A stretch of DNA of 64,000 nt. Origin: Zea mays (lineage: Eukaryota; Streptophyta; Magnoliopsida; Poales; Poaceae). The notes under the pieces were generated by a model. That model ran no database searches and was not told the origin of the DNA. It saw only the letters and a program-made list of their open reading frames with translations. Numbering within the stretch: the stretch's first letter is position 1; every line of letters starts with the position of its first letter. A program made the translations under genes and the position numbers. Location: assembly GCF_902167145.1 (NCBI RefSeq), contig NC_050104.1, forward strand, positions 13,910,001 to 13,974,000, written 5' to 3'. Of this stretch, positions 10,796 through 21,646 are shown piece by piece.

Positions 10796-13700
10796 CTATT
10801 TTCCAATGTCCTTCTCAGGAACGATTGACGAAGAAGGGCGATTCAAAGAATCGGGGGCAGCATTCACATCGGCTTTTATGTCTTCAGGGACAACCACGCC
10901 GGGTCTCCTCATCAAGATTTGTCCCGCCCGAATAGCCTTGTCCATGGCTTTATCACGCTGGGCTTTGAGAGTAGCAGCAGTCTCTTCGGCAATTTTAGCA
11001 GCCAGCTGAGCAGCTTCTAACTCCTAGGCAATGGTTTTCTTGGAAGCTCGGAGTTCTTTGATGGTGGCATCCTTCGCTGATAGCAATCGCCTAAGGCTGG
11101 TCACTTCATCCACGGATTCTTGCAACCTACAACGCTGATTGTCCAGTTCCTCCATTGTGAAGCGGTGACTCCTCTCTAAGATGGTCAGCGAGTTGTTAGA
11201 ATCTCGATACAATCTGTCCAGATTGTCGCGAGAAGCAGCAAGGATACGTTTTTCTTCCTACAAGCAAAAATCGACTCCTTCAGAATCCAAGCAAGTAATA
11301 AGAGCATAGCAAGACGAGGCACGATTTTGTAAGTTACCTTTTCAGAGTCAAGCCGAGCATGAAGAGAAGAACTCAGAGCGTTGGCGTCATCCAAAGCAGC
11401 GGAGACCTGATTCAGTTCAGTCTGGCTCTGAGAATACTTCTCCTCGAAGTCAGCACATCGTTGAGCCATTTCAGCTCGATCTCGGGAATGTTTTTCCTCA
11501 AGAACTGCAATCTGCCGAGTCATTCCTATCAAGAGGTAATCAAACGAAAGGAGGTCAGAAGGTAAAACAATCTACGAATAAAGGCAAGGAAGAAGAAGAA
11601 GGGCACTAACCAGCATTAGTTGCCTCCAACTCGGATACACGACGATGAAGCGACACCGGATTCCAACGCTCAAGAGATGAAGCCACTTCTGGGATGGAAG
11701 CACCCTGCGATCTCAGCTGGCTGGCCATCCCATCCACCAAAGCCTGATGAGAAGAGCGGATGAACATAATGACAAAAATTCATGCAACGTAAAGATCAAG
11801 CTAAAGTACAGCACAGTACCTGGAGGTTGGAAAATAACGAAGGGATCCCCAAGTCAGGAGAAATCAGCTGATAACCAGGTGCCAGACCACCACCCGAAGC
11901 AGTTTGCAACAGACCAGCAGGAACGAGCTCAGTACATTCAACAGAGCCTAATGCCAGACCAGCGGGGATGCTGCCCTCTAAAGCGACTCCCTGATCCAGA
12001 GTTTGGGCCACCACCATACCGCCAGAGTGTGGAGGTGAACCCGCATGAACATCCATGGAAGTGCAGGAAGGAGACCTTGCTCGGACACCCTCGGGGGCTG
12101 GGTCACAGTTGGCAATGCCCACTTGAGCCGGATCATCCCCGGCAACACCCTCGGGGGCTGGGCAGTGGCTTATACTCTTCACCCGAGCTAAGTCTTCCCC
12201 GGCGACATCCTCGGGGGCTGGGCACGTGTCAGCACTATTCAAGGGGTCCAAGCTCTCTGCCGTAACCACCTCTAAGGTTGACGGGCCTTCAGCTACTTCC
12301 ATGGGACCAGAACAATCCAAGTCAGCATCCCGACCCTCGAGATCGTGCTCTAAGGTCGACGAGGCACGGGATGACCTCAATCCAGCATCTGGCACGGCAG
12401 CACAAGTCTCTGTTGCGTCATCATCCACAGGTTCTGATAGCAAGTCCTCTGGGACCATATCCTCTAGAGTTTGATCAAAGTTGGCCATGGACAGTTCTTG
12501 CAGACCAATAAGGGCAGACAAAGCAGGAGAAGGAACTCCACTACTTCCACCGCTGGCGATGAACTACCGACTGTTTTTCCGAGTTAAAGGAGCTTCATCT
12601 TCTTCCCCTTCATCCTCCACAGCGGCGACGCAAGCAGCACACCCATTGGGATCAGTGTCAGTAAGGCCAGTTGCAGGCACTTCTTCAGCAGCAGGAGCTA
12701 GGGTACCGGCGTCCTCATCAAAGCTGGATACTCGCCGGAGGCGTCTTCTCTTCTTCTTTTGCTCATCAACAGAAGGCTCGGGCTGACTGGTTCGGCTAGG
12801 GCGCCTCGGGCGAGTACTGATAGGTTTCGGGACATCCAAAGTCGTATCAACCTCTGGAAGGGGCACCACCGCCAACGTACCATCAGGAATAGCATCGGAT
12901 GAATCCTCAGCTAACAGATCAAGCATGTCATTTATGTCGGCATCACTAGGGTTCAGAGGCACTTCAAAATAAACCTGCCGTTCATCATCAGGAATCGCCC
13001 CGAGCGAAGCAACCAAAGTACTGACTTCTTCAGCAGAGGGTCGCACTCTAAGGCCCAAATTGCTATCAGTCACAGGCGGATTTGACACAAAGAGGGTGAA
13101 AGCTTTGGGAGGAGGTAGGTTCCAAGCCGAGTATGCTACTGGAGCACCAACATTTGAAACTTTACCCCTGAGAATCATTTCAAGTCAACAGAAGGAATTC
13201 TCCTATCGGTAACCCGAGTTGAGTCGGCCAGCCCTCGATACAGATATGCCGGATAGGCCCTGTCTTTCAGTGGCTGAATGTTCTTGAAAACAAAATCAGT
13301 GACCACAGCTTCGGCAGTCAGACCTCTCTCTTTAAGTAATCCGACTTCAGTTAGCAACACACCTGCCTCGGCTACTTCCTGATCTGTGGGAGACTCAGTC
13401 CAACTCAGAGTGCGGACGTCTGGCTGTCTTCCCGACCGGGAGGGGAGAGAATTTCCATAATTATCAACTATAAACCACTCCAGACGCCACCCCTTAATGC
13501 TATCTTTGAGGGGAATCTCAAGATACTCGGTCTTCCGCCCACGGCGCATCTCTAAACTGGCACCTCCGACCAGCTGGTGTTGTCCTCCGGCCATCTCAGG
13601 GCGACAATGATACAGATACTTCCATAAACCGAAATGCGGCAGCACACCGAGATAGGCTTCGCATAGGTGAACGAAAATGGAGATTTGCAGAATGGAATTA

Positions 13701-14020
13701 GGGTTCAAATGAGTCAAGTTGATATGATAGAAATCAAGGAGGCCGCGGAAAAAAGGAGAGATGGGAAGACCGAGGCCGTGGAGAAGAAAAGGAGCGTAAA
13801 CTACAGACTCGTGGGTATCCTCTGTTGGGACAGTAGTCCCGTGGCAAATCCGCCAAGAACAGAGTTCCCGTGGAGGAAGAACCCCGATGGAGACGAGACG
13901 GAGAAACTCAGCTTCGGAAATAACGGACATATGGTTACCTGCGAAGGGTAACTGACTGTTGGGGTCGATTGCGGGGATCACCGCAACAGACGAGTTCGCA
14001 GTTTTCCTCTTGGGCGCCAT
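10796..14020 (-). pseudogene. Four-exon antisense gene of the Grande-like element (gypsy-type transposon domain plus coiled coil), with three breaks
   Basis: This minus-strand gene lies inside the 3' region of a plus-strand element. Exons by GT-AG and phase: 14020-11820, 11743-11611, 11525-11338 and 11257-10796 (TAG). The start is the ATG of MAPKRKTANSS (14020); another ATG lies 12 nt upstream. The N-terminal ~280 residues resemble the plant 'putative gypsy type transposon' domain. Next come an acidic region with a basic patch (KKKRRRLRR), about 2.5 copies of a 20-residue CPAPE-VAG repeat (near 12210-12090), and a C-terminal coiled coil (exons 3-4). Breaks are a one-base frame change at 13175-13178 (ATGA overlap), an in-frame TAG at 12564-12566 and another at 11024-11026. 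It resembles the antisense gene reported for Grande. Function unknown. Confidence 0.8.
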
Positions 14021-14189
14021 CTTGCTTCTCACTGGCGAACAGAGTAGGAGGCGAGTGGCAGAGAAGATTCAGATGCGGAAATGCAAGAACTAGGGCACGG
14101 AAAGCAAAGGCGGCTAAAAGCAAAACTCTTATGGGATATTCTTGAGCCAAATACCGCTTCAAAAAGTGCCCAATCATCACCCGGCAGTT

Positions 14190-14960
14190 ATTTCTGAAAC
14201 CTCAGCATGCCACGTGGACATCTGGCAGTTATTTCCGAAAAAGCCGACGTGCCACTTCATCACTCGGTTATTATCCTCAAAATAACTCGCGTGGCCTTCT
14301 ATCCCTCGGCGTTGCCTCTAAAACGCTGACCTCGTATTCAATCGCTCGGCATTACTTCTAAAAATGCCGACGCCGACCTTCAGTCACTTGGCGTTGCCTC
14401 TAAAACGCTGGTCTCGTGTTCTATCGCTCGGCATTACTTCTAAAATGCCGACGCCGACCTTCTATCACTCGGCGTTGCCTCTAAAACGCTGAACTCGTAT
14501 TCTATCGCTCGGCATTACTTCTAAAATGCCGACGCCGACCTTCAATCACTCGGCGTTACCTCCAAAACGCTGAACTCGTATTCTATCGCTCGGCATTACT
14601 TCTAAAATGCCGACGCCGACCTTCAGTCACTCGGCGTGGCCTCTAAAACGCCGAACGCGTGATCAATCGCTCGGCGTTACCTCCAAAACGCTGAACTCGT
14701 ATTCTATCGCTCGACATTACTTCTAAAATGCTGATGTCGACCTTCACTGACTCGACGTTGCCTCTAAAACGCTGGTCTCGTGTTCGATTGCTCGGTGTTA
14801 CTTCTAAAATGCTGATGTCGACCTTCACTGACTCGGCGTTGCCTCTAAAACACTGGTCTCGTGTTCGAATGCTTGGTGTTACTTCTAAAACGCTGATGTC
14901 AACCTTCAATCGCTCGGCGTTGCTTCTAAAACGCCGACACCGACTACAATATTACTCGGC
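14190..14960 (+). repeat. 81-bp tandem array built of small hairpins
   Basis: The core units start at 14347, 14429, 14510 and 14591 (81-82 bp period), with diverged units on both sides. Each unit contains two short inverted repeats, arms CGGCATT/AATGCCG and CGGCGTT/AACGCYG, with loops reading about TNCYTCTAA. The array separates the two antisense genes of the Grande-like element. ORFs read through it are low-complexity translations of the repeat. Nothing further is seen up to 15199. Confidence 0.92.
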
Positions 14961-15199
14961 AGCTACTTCTGGAAGCGTCAATGTGATGCGCAAGTTATTC
15001 ATCTACTATATCAAAAGAATCAGTTCGACAATCAGAGAAAGCGAGTCATCGAGAAGGGGCCAACGACAGTTCTTCATTAAGGGGAAGTTAATAAGTTTAC
15101 AAACCAACTCTTCGCGAGTTGGTGCTTCCCTACTTCTACTTTACATTGCTACTACATTATTCTAACTACACTATACTAATATCTAAAGACCAGTGGCGT

Positions 15200-15649
15200 T
15201 TAGCCACTGGCCTTGCTGCTGCTGCCCTTGCCGCCGCCGCCCCTGGTGCTGCCCTTGCTGCTGCCGCCTCTGGTGCTTCCCGTACTGCTGCCGCCTCTGG
15301 TGCTGCCCTTGCCGCCGCTGCCGTCACCGTCGCCATCGCCACCGTCGTCGTCGTCGCCGTCGTCGTTGTCGTCATCTTCGTCCTCACCGCTGTCCGAGTC
15401 CTCCTCGTCCGAGGAGAACTCAGACTCATCCGAGCCCTCGAGCCCGGAGCGCTCGACGGCCCGGATGTACGTCTAGACCTCCGCGGCAATCCCCTGGGAG
15501 TCGTCTGAATCATCAGACGACGCTGGGGGAGAGACGGGAGCCGGAGATCCCTCGGACTCGGAGGAGAACTCCTCCTCCGAGTATTCCGAGTCACCGAAAT
15601 CCTCCGATGGAGGAGTCGGCTCGCGCTTGCGCTTGGTACCCTTGCCCAT
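15200..15649 (-). pseudogene. Small antisense gene: acidic Ser/Asp/Glu protein with Gly-Ser-rich basic tail, one in-frame stop
   Basis: A 149-codon frame begins at the ATG of MGKGTKRKREPTPPS (15649-15647) and ends with TAA at 15202-15200. A single in-frame TAG lies at 15473-15475 (codon 59). The layout is a basic start (KRKRE), a long Ser/Glu/Asp tract, a short folded-looking segment (TYIRAVERS), an Asp/Glu run, then a repeated KGSTRGGSS-type tail. A TATA box sits 82-89 bp upstream. I do not recognise the family; charge pattern suggests a nuclear or nucleic-acid-associated protein, which is only inference. GC-rich shadow frames on both strands overlap it. Confidence 0.6.
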
Positions 15650-15730
15650 GGTGGGAGCAGACAGAGGGGAGAAGAAGGACGCAGTAAAGAACAGCGAAGA
15701 GATGTGAAAAAACCAGAGGAGTAAGGGCGT

Positions 15731-15738
15731 TATTTATA
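15731..15738 (-). promoter_or_regulatory. TATA box of the small antisense gene
   Basis: TATAAATA on the minus strand, about 85 bp upstream of the ATG at 15649. Spacing fits an RNA polymerase II promoter reading antisense to the retroelement. From here to 16353 (15739-16353) I see no gene, only noncoding element sequence. Confidence 0.55.
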
Positions 15739-16353
15739 GAAAGGAAAGGCAACCGCTCACTTCCAACCGCGGTCACTGAACAGTCGCAAAGCATTCAATA
15801 AGCACTCCCACCCATCTGAAGACACGTCAGACGGCAGACGCCGTTTCATGCAACACTACACCCATTGGGACTCTAGTCAACAGCGCAAAGGATATGATTA
15901 CACTAGCCGTCCCATCACATTACTACTCAGAAGCAGCCGGCTAAAACACTCAGCGTACCAAGCCGTCCCTTGCCCACACCCATTGGGGGGGACGCCCAGG
16001 AATTATCAGTATATTTTTCAAAACGGTCACATCTGTGCAGGCCACGCAGTAAATACCTCAAGACAAAAATGAGATATCAGTAAGGATCAGAGGAAAGCCA
16101 AATATAGCCAGCAAAGTACAAGATATGGCCGACAGAAGCGATGTGAGGACTAGACAGAGAACGTCCATCAAACGTCCAATCAAGTCGTAGAAGCAAATAA
16201 ATTGCATTACCTAGCAAGATATGGATGGATTGCAAACTCGGCTGCTAAAGACAAAATATATGCTGACCTCTGCAGCAAAATTTTGATGACATAATGCTGA
16301 CCTCCAAAGCATAATGTGAATAGCTTCATGCCAATTTTTACAAGCAAAAGGAA

Positions 16354-16794
16354 GACCTTCGAATGGATTATCCTTAAAAAATCCATTTGAAGGTCGGGGG
16401 CTACACCCATTGGGTGCACCTCCGGTGCACCCCACGGATTATCATTCTAAACCGATATAGCGCCGACTTCTAAGGCGTGGGACAAGATTGAAAAGACCAA
16501 TCCTCAACCGAGGTACAGGAGCGCACATGGAGATAATTTCTGGGGAAGACCTTCGAGTAGATTATCTTCTAAAATCTACTCAAAGGTCGGGGGCTACACC
16601 CATTGGGTGCACCTCCGGTGCACCCAATGAAATTCAGAATCCTACGAGTCAAAATGCCGACCTCTAAGGCACAAGCACAGAACTAAACTTTGGTCGAACG
16701 AGTGATCGGAGCAAGAGAAGACAGCAGGAAGTCATTTTTTGAACCTTGGATCTTTGGGTTGATTACCTCTAAATCGACCCAAAGATCGGGGGCT
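16354..16794 (+). repeat. Three hairpin plus polypurine modules at the 3' end of the Grande-like element
   Basis: Hairpins lie at 16354-16395, 16548-16588 and 16749-16787, each followed directly by a CGGGGGCT tract. The third tract abuts the 3' LTR and is the polypurine tract. The first two are followed by the same sequence (ACACCCATTGGGTGCACC), itself overlapping the palindrome GGGTGCAC...GTGCACCC. The spacing between modules is about 194 and 201 bp. Confidence 0.85.
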
Positions 16795-17426
16795 TGTGGG
16801 GGATAGATATCCCCCGGGTCCACTAAAGAAATAAAAGATCTCCCGAAAGGCCCAAGGGTCCAATAAATCGTAAGATCGTTCTTTCGTGGGCCTGGGGAAA
16901 GACGATCAACAAAGCAGAGAAGACGTAAGGCTGGACTGGAGCAAACCCGGACGGCCCACAACGTCGAACAAGTAAATCCCAACGGAGACCCGACTTTCCC
17001 GCGCTGAAGCCCCCATGCAATGGAGCCATGCGAGGATAAGTCGGCGAGGGTTACGTAGGGATAAACTCAAGAGATTCACTACCTTTCAGCTACTTGTTGT
17101 TATCATATCCACGTGTACTGCCCCACGGTCGAGTATATAAGGCCTAGGGGGCACCCCTTCAGAACGATCGACCCTATTTTTGACCAAGCCACTCACGAAA
17201 ACTCTCTGTGCCTTCAATCCTGAGAGCCTTCTTGTAACCACACTCGAATACTCACCAGGACGTAGGGTGTTACGCATCTCTAAGCGGCCCGAACCTGCAA
17301 ATCTTGTCCACTGTCCCTCGTGCAATCAGGCACGAACCATTTTGCTACAGTCGTTGACACCGTCCTACTCCTAAAAACACCTTGAGGGGTAACCCCGGGT
17401 GTGCGGTCGGACCCAAAACACCGACA
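16795..17426 (+). repeat. 3' LTR of the Grande-like element
   Basis: 632 bp, beginning TGTGGGGGATA right after the polypurine tract and ending ACACCGACA. A TATA box (TATATAA) lies at 17134-17140. The following 5 bases ATCCC are the presumed target duplication; the next base returns to the antisense gene of the outer element. Confidence 0.85.
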
Positions 17427-17950
17427 ATCCCGGCCATGCAGATCCAACACGAAGGCAGGACTTCGCACCCACTGCCCACCCCGGGAGGGCATCTCGCGAG
17501 GGCATACTTCACCCAGTGCCTAGCCATGTGCCAAGGGCCATACCCCATACCCGACAAATTCCTCAAATCGCGCCCGCTACTCATGCGGGCAGCGCACCGA
17601 AGGGCCCCTTTGTCTTCATCATCCTCCGCCACCTCAAACTGCGGGTACGCTACGTAATAATGGGAGCACATGACGGCCACGGGGAGCCCTAGGTGGTCTT
17701 CGACTGTGCCTTCGGAAACGTAAAACCAGATATCCCACCAGTTGCCCCACTTATTGCGGGCGCAGGGAACCAACTCCACGATTTCCATCGAAGTCTTGCC
17801 GGTCCTCGGCGTAAATGTGCACGATCCAAATTGTGCAATCTCATGTCCAATTTTCCTCTTTTGCCAATGCAGACAGTAATGTTTTGCGAAGACCTCCACA
17901 GAGGGCTGACTGCCATACGAAGTCGCCGCCCAGACATACTTCGCCAGGGC

Positions 17951-19204
17951 TGAAAGGGAAATGTGCCCTTGGGTCATTTCTAAGTATTTTGGTGATTGAG
18001 TGCTAACACAAGTGCTTAAATGTGAATCTATGCCCATGGATGAACAAAGTGCAAATCAAGAGCAAAGGTATGTTTCTAAGTCTCAGTACATTGGTTTTGT
18101 GTACTAATATACTTGTCTAAGTATCAGAAACAGAAAGAAGAAGAGAAGAGAAGAGTTGGCTGAGTACAGCCAAGAGGCTGTTTCGGTCTGGGGCACCGGA
18201 CTGTCCGGTGGTGCACCGGACAGTGTCCGGTGCGCCAGGCTGACTCGGCGTGAAGTGGCCGCTCTCGGGAATTTGCCGACGGCGTACGGCTAAAATTCAC
18301 CGGACTGTCCGGTGTGCACCGGACTGTCCGGTGAGCCAACGGTCTGCCGGGCCAACGGTCGGCCGCGCGATCTGCGCGGGACACGTGGCCGAGCCAACGG
18401 TCGAAAGGGGGCACCGGACTGTCCGGTGTGCACCGGACATGTCCGGTGCGCCAATGGCTCCCGCATCTGCAACGGTCGGCTTCGCCATTTAAGGAAGGAA
18501 ATCGGGCACCGGACAGTGTCCGGTGTGCACCGGACTGTCCGGTGCGCCCGATGACAGAAGGCAAGATCAGCCTTCCAGAATTGCTCTCAACGGCTCCTAG
18601 CTGCCTTGGGGCTATAAAAGGGACCCCTAGGCGCATGAAGGAGTACACCAAGCAACCTTAGAGCATTCTTGATCATCCACACTCAGTCTTTGCGCATTCG
18701 TTTGTCATTCTCAGTGATTCGAGCTCCGTTCTAGTGAGAACTTTGAGATAGTCTTTTGAGCTCGATTCTTGGCCGTGTGTGTGCGCATTTTGCTGTGGAT
18801 TTGTGTGTGTTGCTTCCCTCACTTACTCCGTGCTTCTTTGTGAACTTTAAGTGTAAGGGCGAGAGACTCCAATTTGTGGAGATTCCTCGCAAGTGGGATA
18901 AAGATAAGCAAAGCAAAACACCGTGGTATTCAAGTGGGTCTGTGGACCGCTTGAGAGGGGTTGATTGCAACCCTCGTCCGTTGGGACGCCACAACGTGGA
19001 GTAGGCAAGCGTTGGTCTTGGCCGAACCACGGGATAACCACCATGTCATCTCTGTGATTGATCTTTGTTGGTTATTGTATTTTGTTGAGGATTCCTATCT
19101 AGCCACTTGGCAATTATTGTGCTAACGATTAACCAAGTTTTGTGGCTTAAGTTTTCAAGTTTCACAGGATCACCTATTCACCCCCCCCCCTCTAGGTGCT
19201 CTCA
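17951..19204 (+). repeat. 5' LTR of Sirevirus 2
   Basis: 1254 bp, with eight CACCGGAC-CCGGTG palindromes (18194-18544) and a TATA box TATAAAA at 18613-18619. It ends with a ten-C run followed by TCTAGGTGCTCTCA. Confidence 0.95.
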
Positions 19205-19206
19205 AT

Positions 19207-19218
19207 TGGTATCAGAGC
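19207..19218 (+). other. Primer-binding site of Sirevirus 2
   Basis: TGGTATCAGAGC, matching the 3' end of initiator-Met tRNA, two bases after the 5' LTR and 36 bases before the gag ATG. Confidence 0.9.
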
Positions 19219-19254
19219 CGTTCTCTTCAAGAAAGGGACTAACCGCCCGAAGAG

Positions 19255-21639
19255 ATGGATCCTAAAGGCAAGGGGATGGTGATCAACGACAAGGAAAAGG
19301 AGTCCTTCGTCAACGAGCCCAATGATGACAAGCTCACCGACTCAGGCTCGGGCCACAAAAGAAAAGACGGGAGAAAGAAGAAGGCAAGGCGCATCAAGGA
19401 AATTGTCTACTACGACAGCGACGAATCTTCCGCCTCCCAAAAGGACGACGACGACTACGATAAACGAAAGACGGTTAACTCAAACTTTTCTTTCGATTAT
19501 TCGCGCATCCCACATAGTTCAAATGCTCAATTGCTTCCCATTCCACTTGGCAAGCCCCCTCACTTTGATGGAGAGGATTACGGATTTTGGAGCCACAAAA
19601 TGTGTACTCACCTGTTTTCTCTCCATCCAAGCATTTGGGAGATTGTGGAAAGTGGAATGAAATTTGATAGCTCGGATAGCCCTATGTTTATTAATGAACA
19701 GATTCATAGAAATGCACAAGCTACTACTGTATTGCTAGCCTCTTTGTGCAGGGACGAGTATCACAAGGTGAGCGGCTTGGACAATGCCAAGCAGATCTGG
19801 GACACCCTCAAGATCTCTCATGAGGGAAACGACGTCACCTTGCTCACCAAAATGGAGTTGGTGGAAGGCGAACTTGGACGGTTCGCGATGATAAGGGGGG
19901 AGGAGCCGACACAAACATACAACCGGCTCAAGACCCTTATCAACAAAATAAGGAGCTACGGGAGCACGCGATGGACGGACCACGACGTCGTCCGCCTAAT
20001 GCTAAGGTCATTTACCGTTCTTGATCCTCATTTGGTGAACAATATACGTGAAAATCCCAGGTACACCAAGATGTCGCCCGAAGAAGTTCTTGGGAAATTC
20101 GTTAGTGGGCGAATGATGATTAAGGAGGCAAGGTACGTGGACGACGCCTTGAATGGTCCGATCAACGAGCCGCAACCCCTTGCTCTCAAAGCAACACGAA
20201 GCAAGGAGGCGCTACCTAGCAAGGTGGCACAGTTTGAGGCGACCGGACTTAATGATGAAGACATGGCTCTCATCATCAAAAGATTCAAGATGGTGCTTAA
20301 AGGTCGCAAGGGACAGCCAAGCAAGACCAAAGCCAAGGGGAAGCGCTCATGCTTCAAATGCGGTAAGCTTGGTCATTTTATTGCTAACTGTCCCGACAAT
20401 GATAGTGATCAGGATCAAGGGAACAAGAGGGAGAAAAAGAAGAACTATAAGAAGGCAAAGGGCGAGGCTCATCTGGGCAAGGAGTGGGATTCGGACTGCT
20501 CTTCATCCGACTCCGACAATGAAGGACTCGCCGCCACCGCCTTCAACAAGTCATCCCTCTTCCCCAACGAGCGTCACACTTGCCTCATGGCAAGGGAGAA
20601 GAAAGTAAGCACTCATAATACTAGTACTTATGCTTCTTCAAGTGAGGATGAGTCTAGTGATGATGATGAGATAGATTACTCATGCTTATTCAAGGGATTA
20701 GATAGAACCAAGATAGACAAAATTAATGAATTGATTGATGCCTTGAATGATAGGAATATACTTTTAGAAAAGCAAGAGGATTTGTTGTATGAAGAACATG
20801 ATAAATTTGTAGAAGCTCAAAAATCTTATGCTTTAGAAGTTAAAAGAAATGAAGTGCTTTCTAGTGAACTATCTTCGTGTCATGAAACCATTGCTACTTT
20901 AAAGAGTGTTAATGATGACTTAAATGCTAAACTAGAAGTAGCTAGTAAATCTAATTCTTGTGTAGAACATGTTGAGATTTGCACTAGGTGTAAAGATTTC
21001 GATGTTGATGCTTGTAGTGATCATTTAGTTTCAATTTCCAAATTAACTGAGGAATTGGCTAGTCTTAATGCCCAACCTAAGACTAGCAAGAATGAATTTG
21101 ATAAACTAAAATTTGCAAGGGATGCCTACACGATCGGTAGACACCCCTCAATTAAGGATGGACTTGGCTTCAAGAGGGAAGCCAAAAACTTAACAAGCCA
21201 TAAGGCTCCCATTCCCGCTAAGGAGAAAGGGAAGGCCCCTATGGCTACTAGTGCTAAAAAGAACCATGCCTTTTTGTATCATGATAGGAGACAAACTAGA
21301 AATGCTTATAGGAGTTATAATGCTTACGATGATTTTTCTCATGCTATGTTTGCTTCTAGTTCTTCATATGTGCATGATAGAAATGTTGGTAGAAGGAATG
21401 TTGTTCATAATATGCCTAGAAGAGATGTTGTTAATATTCCTAGGAAAGTTAATGAGCCTTCTACAATATATCATGCTTTGAATGCTTCCTTTACAATTTG
21501 TAGAAAGGATAGAAAGGTAATTGCTAGAAAGTTAGGGGCAAAATGCAAGGGTGATAAAACTTGCATTTGGGTCCCTAAGGAAATTGTGACTAACCTTGTA
21601 GGACCCAACAAGAGTTGGGTACCTAAGTCCCAAGCCTAA
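19255..21639 (+). CDS. Sirevirus 2 Gag
   Basis: An intact 794-aa Gag (virus-like-particle protein). It starts [13 protein letters not shown], has a Lys-rich stretch, the copia Gag core ([30 protein letters not shown]), a CCHC zinc knuckle ([14 protein letters not shown], residues ~366-379) and Ser/Asp-rich acidic segments. A long C-terminal half follows with coiled-coil-like heptads ([12 protein letters not shown]...). It ends with KSWVPKSQA and TAA. The pol frame begins 7 nt after this stop, in the +1 frame. The large C-terminal extension beyond the zinc knuckle is typical of Sireviruses. Confidence 0.95.
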   Translation: MDPKGKGMVINDKEKESFVNEPNDDKLTDSGSGHKRKDGRKKKARRIKEIVYYDSDESSASQKDDDDYDKRKTVNSNFSFDYSRIPHSSNAQLLPIPLGKPPHFDGEDYGFWSHKMCTHLFSLHPSIWEIVESGMKFDSSDSPMFINEQIHRNAQATTVLLASLCRDEYHKVSGLDNAKQIWDTLKISHEGNDVTLLTKMELVEGELGRFAMIRGEEPTQTYNRLKTLINKIRSYGSTRWTDHDVVRLMLRSFTVLDPHLVNNIRENPRYTKMSPEEVLGKFVSGRMMIKEARYVDDALNGPINEPQPLALKATRSKEALPSKVAQFEATGLNDEDMALIIKRFKMVLKGRKGQPSKTKAKGKRSCFKCGKLGHFIANCPDNDSDQDQGNKREKKKNYKKAKGEAHLGKEWDSDCSSSDSDNEGLAATAFNKSSLFPNERHTCLMAREKKVSTHNTSTYASSSEDESSDDDEIDYSCLFKGLDRTKIDKINELIDALNDRNILLEKQEDLLYEEHDKFVEAQKSYALEVKRNEVLSSELSSCHETIATLKSVNDDLNAKLEVASKSNSCVEHVEICTRCKDFDVDACSDHLVSISKLTEELASLNAQPKTSKNEFDKLKFARDAYTIGRHPSIKDGLGFKREAKNLTSHKAPIPAKEKGKAPMATSAKKNHAFLYHDRRQTRNAYRSYNAYDDFSHAMFASSSSYVHDRNVGRRNVVHNMPRRDVVNIPRKVNEPSTIYHALNASFTICRKDRKVIARKLGAKCKGDKTCIWVPKEIVTNLVGPNKSWVPKSQA

Positions 21640-21646
21640 ATTTGCC

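Larger units (their letters stand above)
1..17426 (+). mobile_element. Grande-like Tat-lineage Ty3/gypsy retrotransposon, 3' part (5' end outside window)
   Basis: The window opens inside the integrase of a plus-strand gypsy element. The element continues through about 7 kb of 3' sequence (838-1432 plus 10374-16794 once Sirevirus 1 and one target copy are removed) to a 3' LTR at 16795-17426. That long region holds two tandem arrays, antisense genes and a terminal set of hairpins. A very long 3' region with repeats and an antisense gene is known for Grande of Zea, and the ~630-bp LTR also fits; the name is inference from architecture. The 5' LTR lies outside the window, so the presumed target duplication ATCCC (17427-17431) cannot be checked on the left. 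Confidence 0.8.

Noticed and set aside
11747..12474. Plus-strand ORFs of 172 and 82 codons
   Set aside because: Opposite-strand shadows of the 20-residue repeat region of the antisense gene.
13166..13184. Programmed frameshift at the ATGA overlap in the antisense gene
   Set aside because: No slippery heptamer or downstream structure seen; with two other nonsense codons in the gene, a one-base loss is simpler.
14191..14909. ORFs with VDISVLEVTPS/TRDQCFRGN repeats
   Set aside because: Translation of the 81-bp hairpin array; no evidence of selection as protein.
15166..15687. ORFs of 129-164 codons on both strands (Ala-rich or Arg/His/Cys-rich)
   Set aside because: Shadows of the GC-rich repeat tail of the small antisense gene at 15649-15200, which has the TATA box and a sensible composition.
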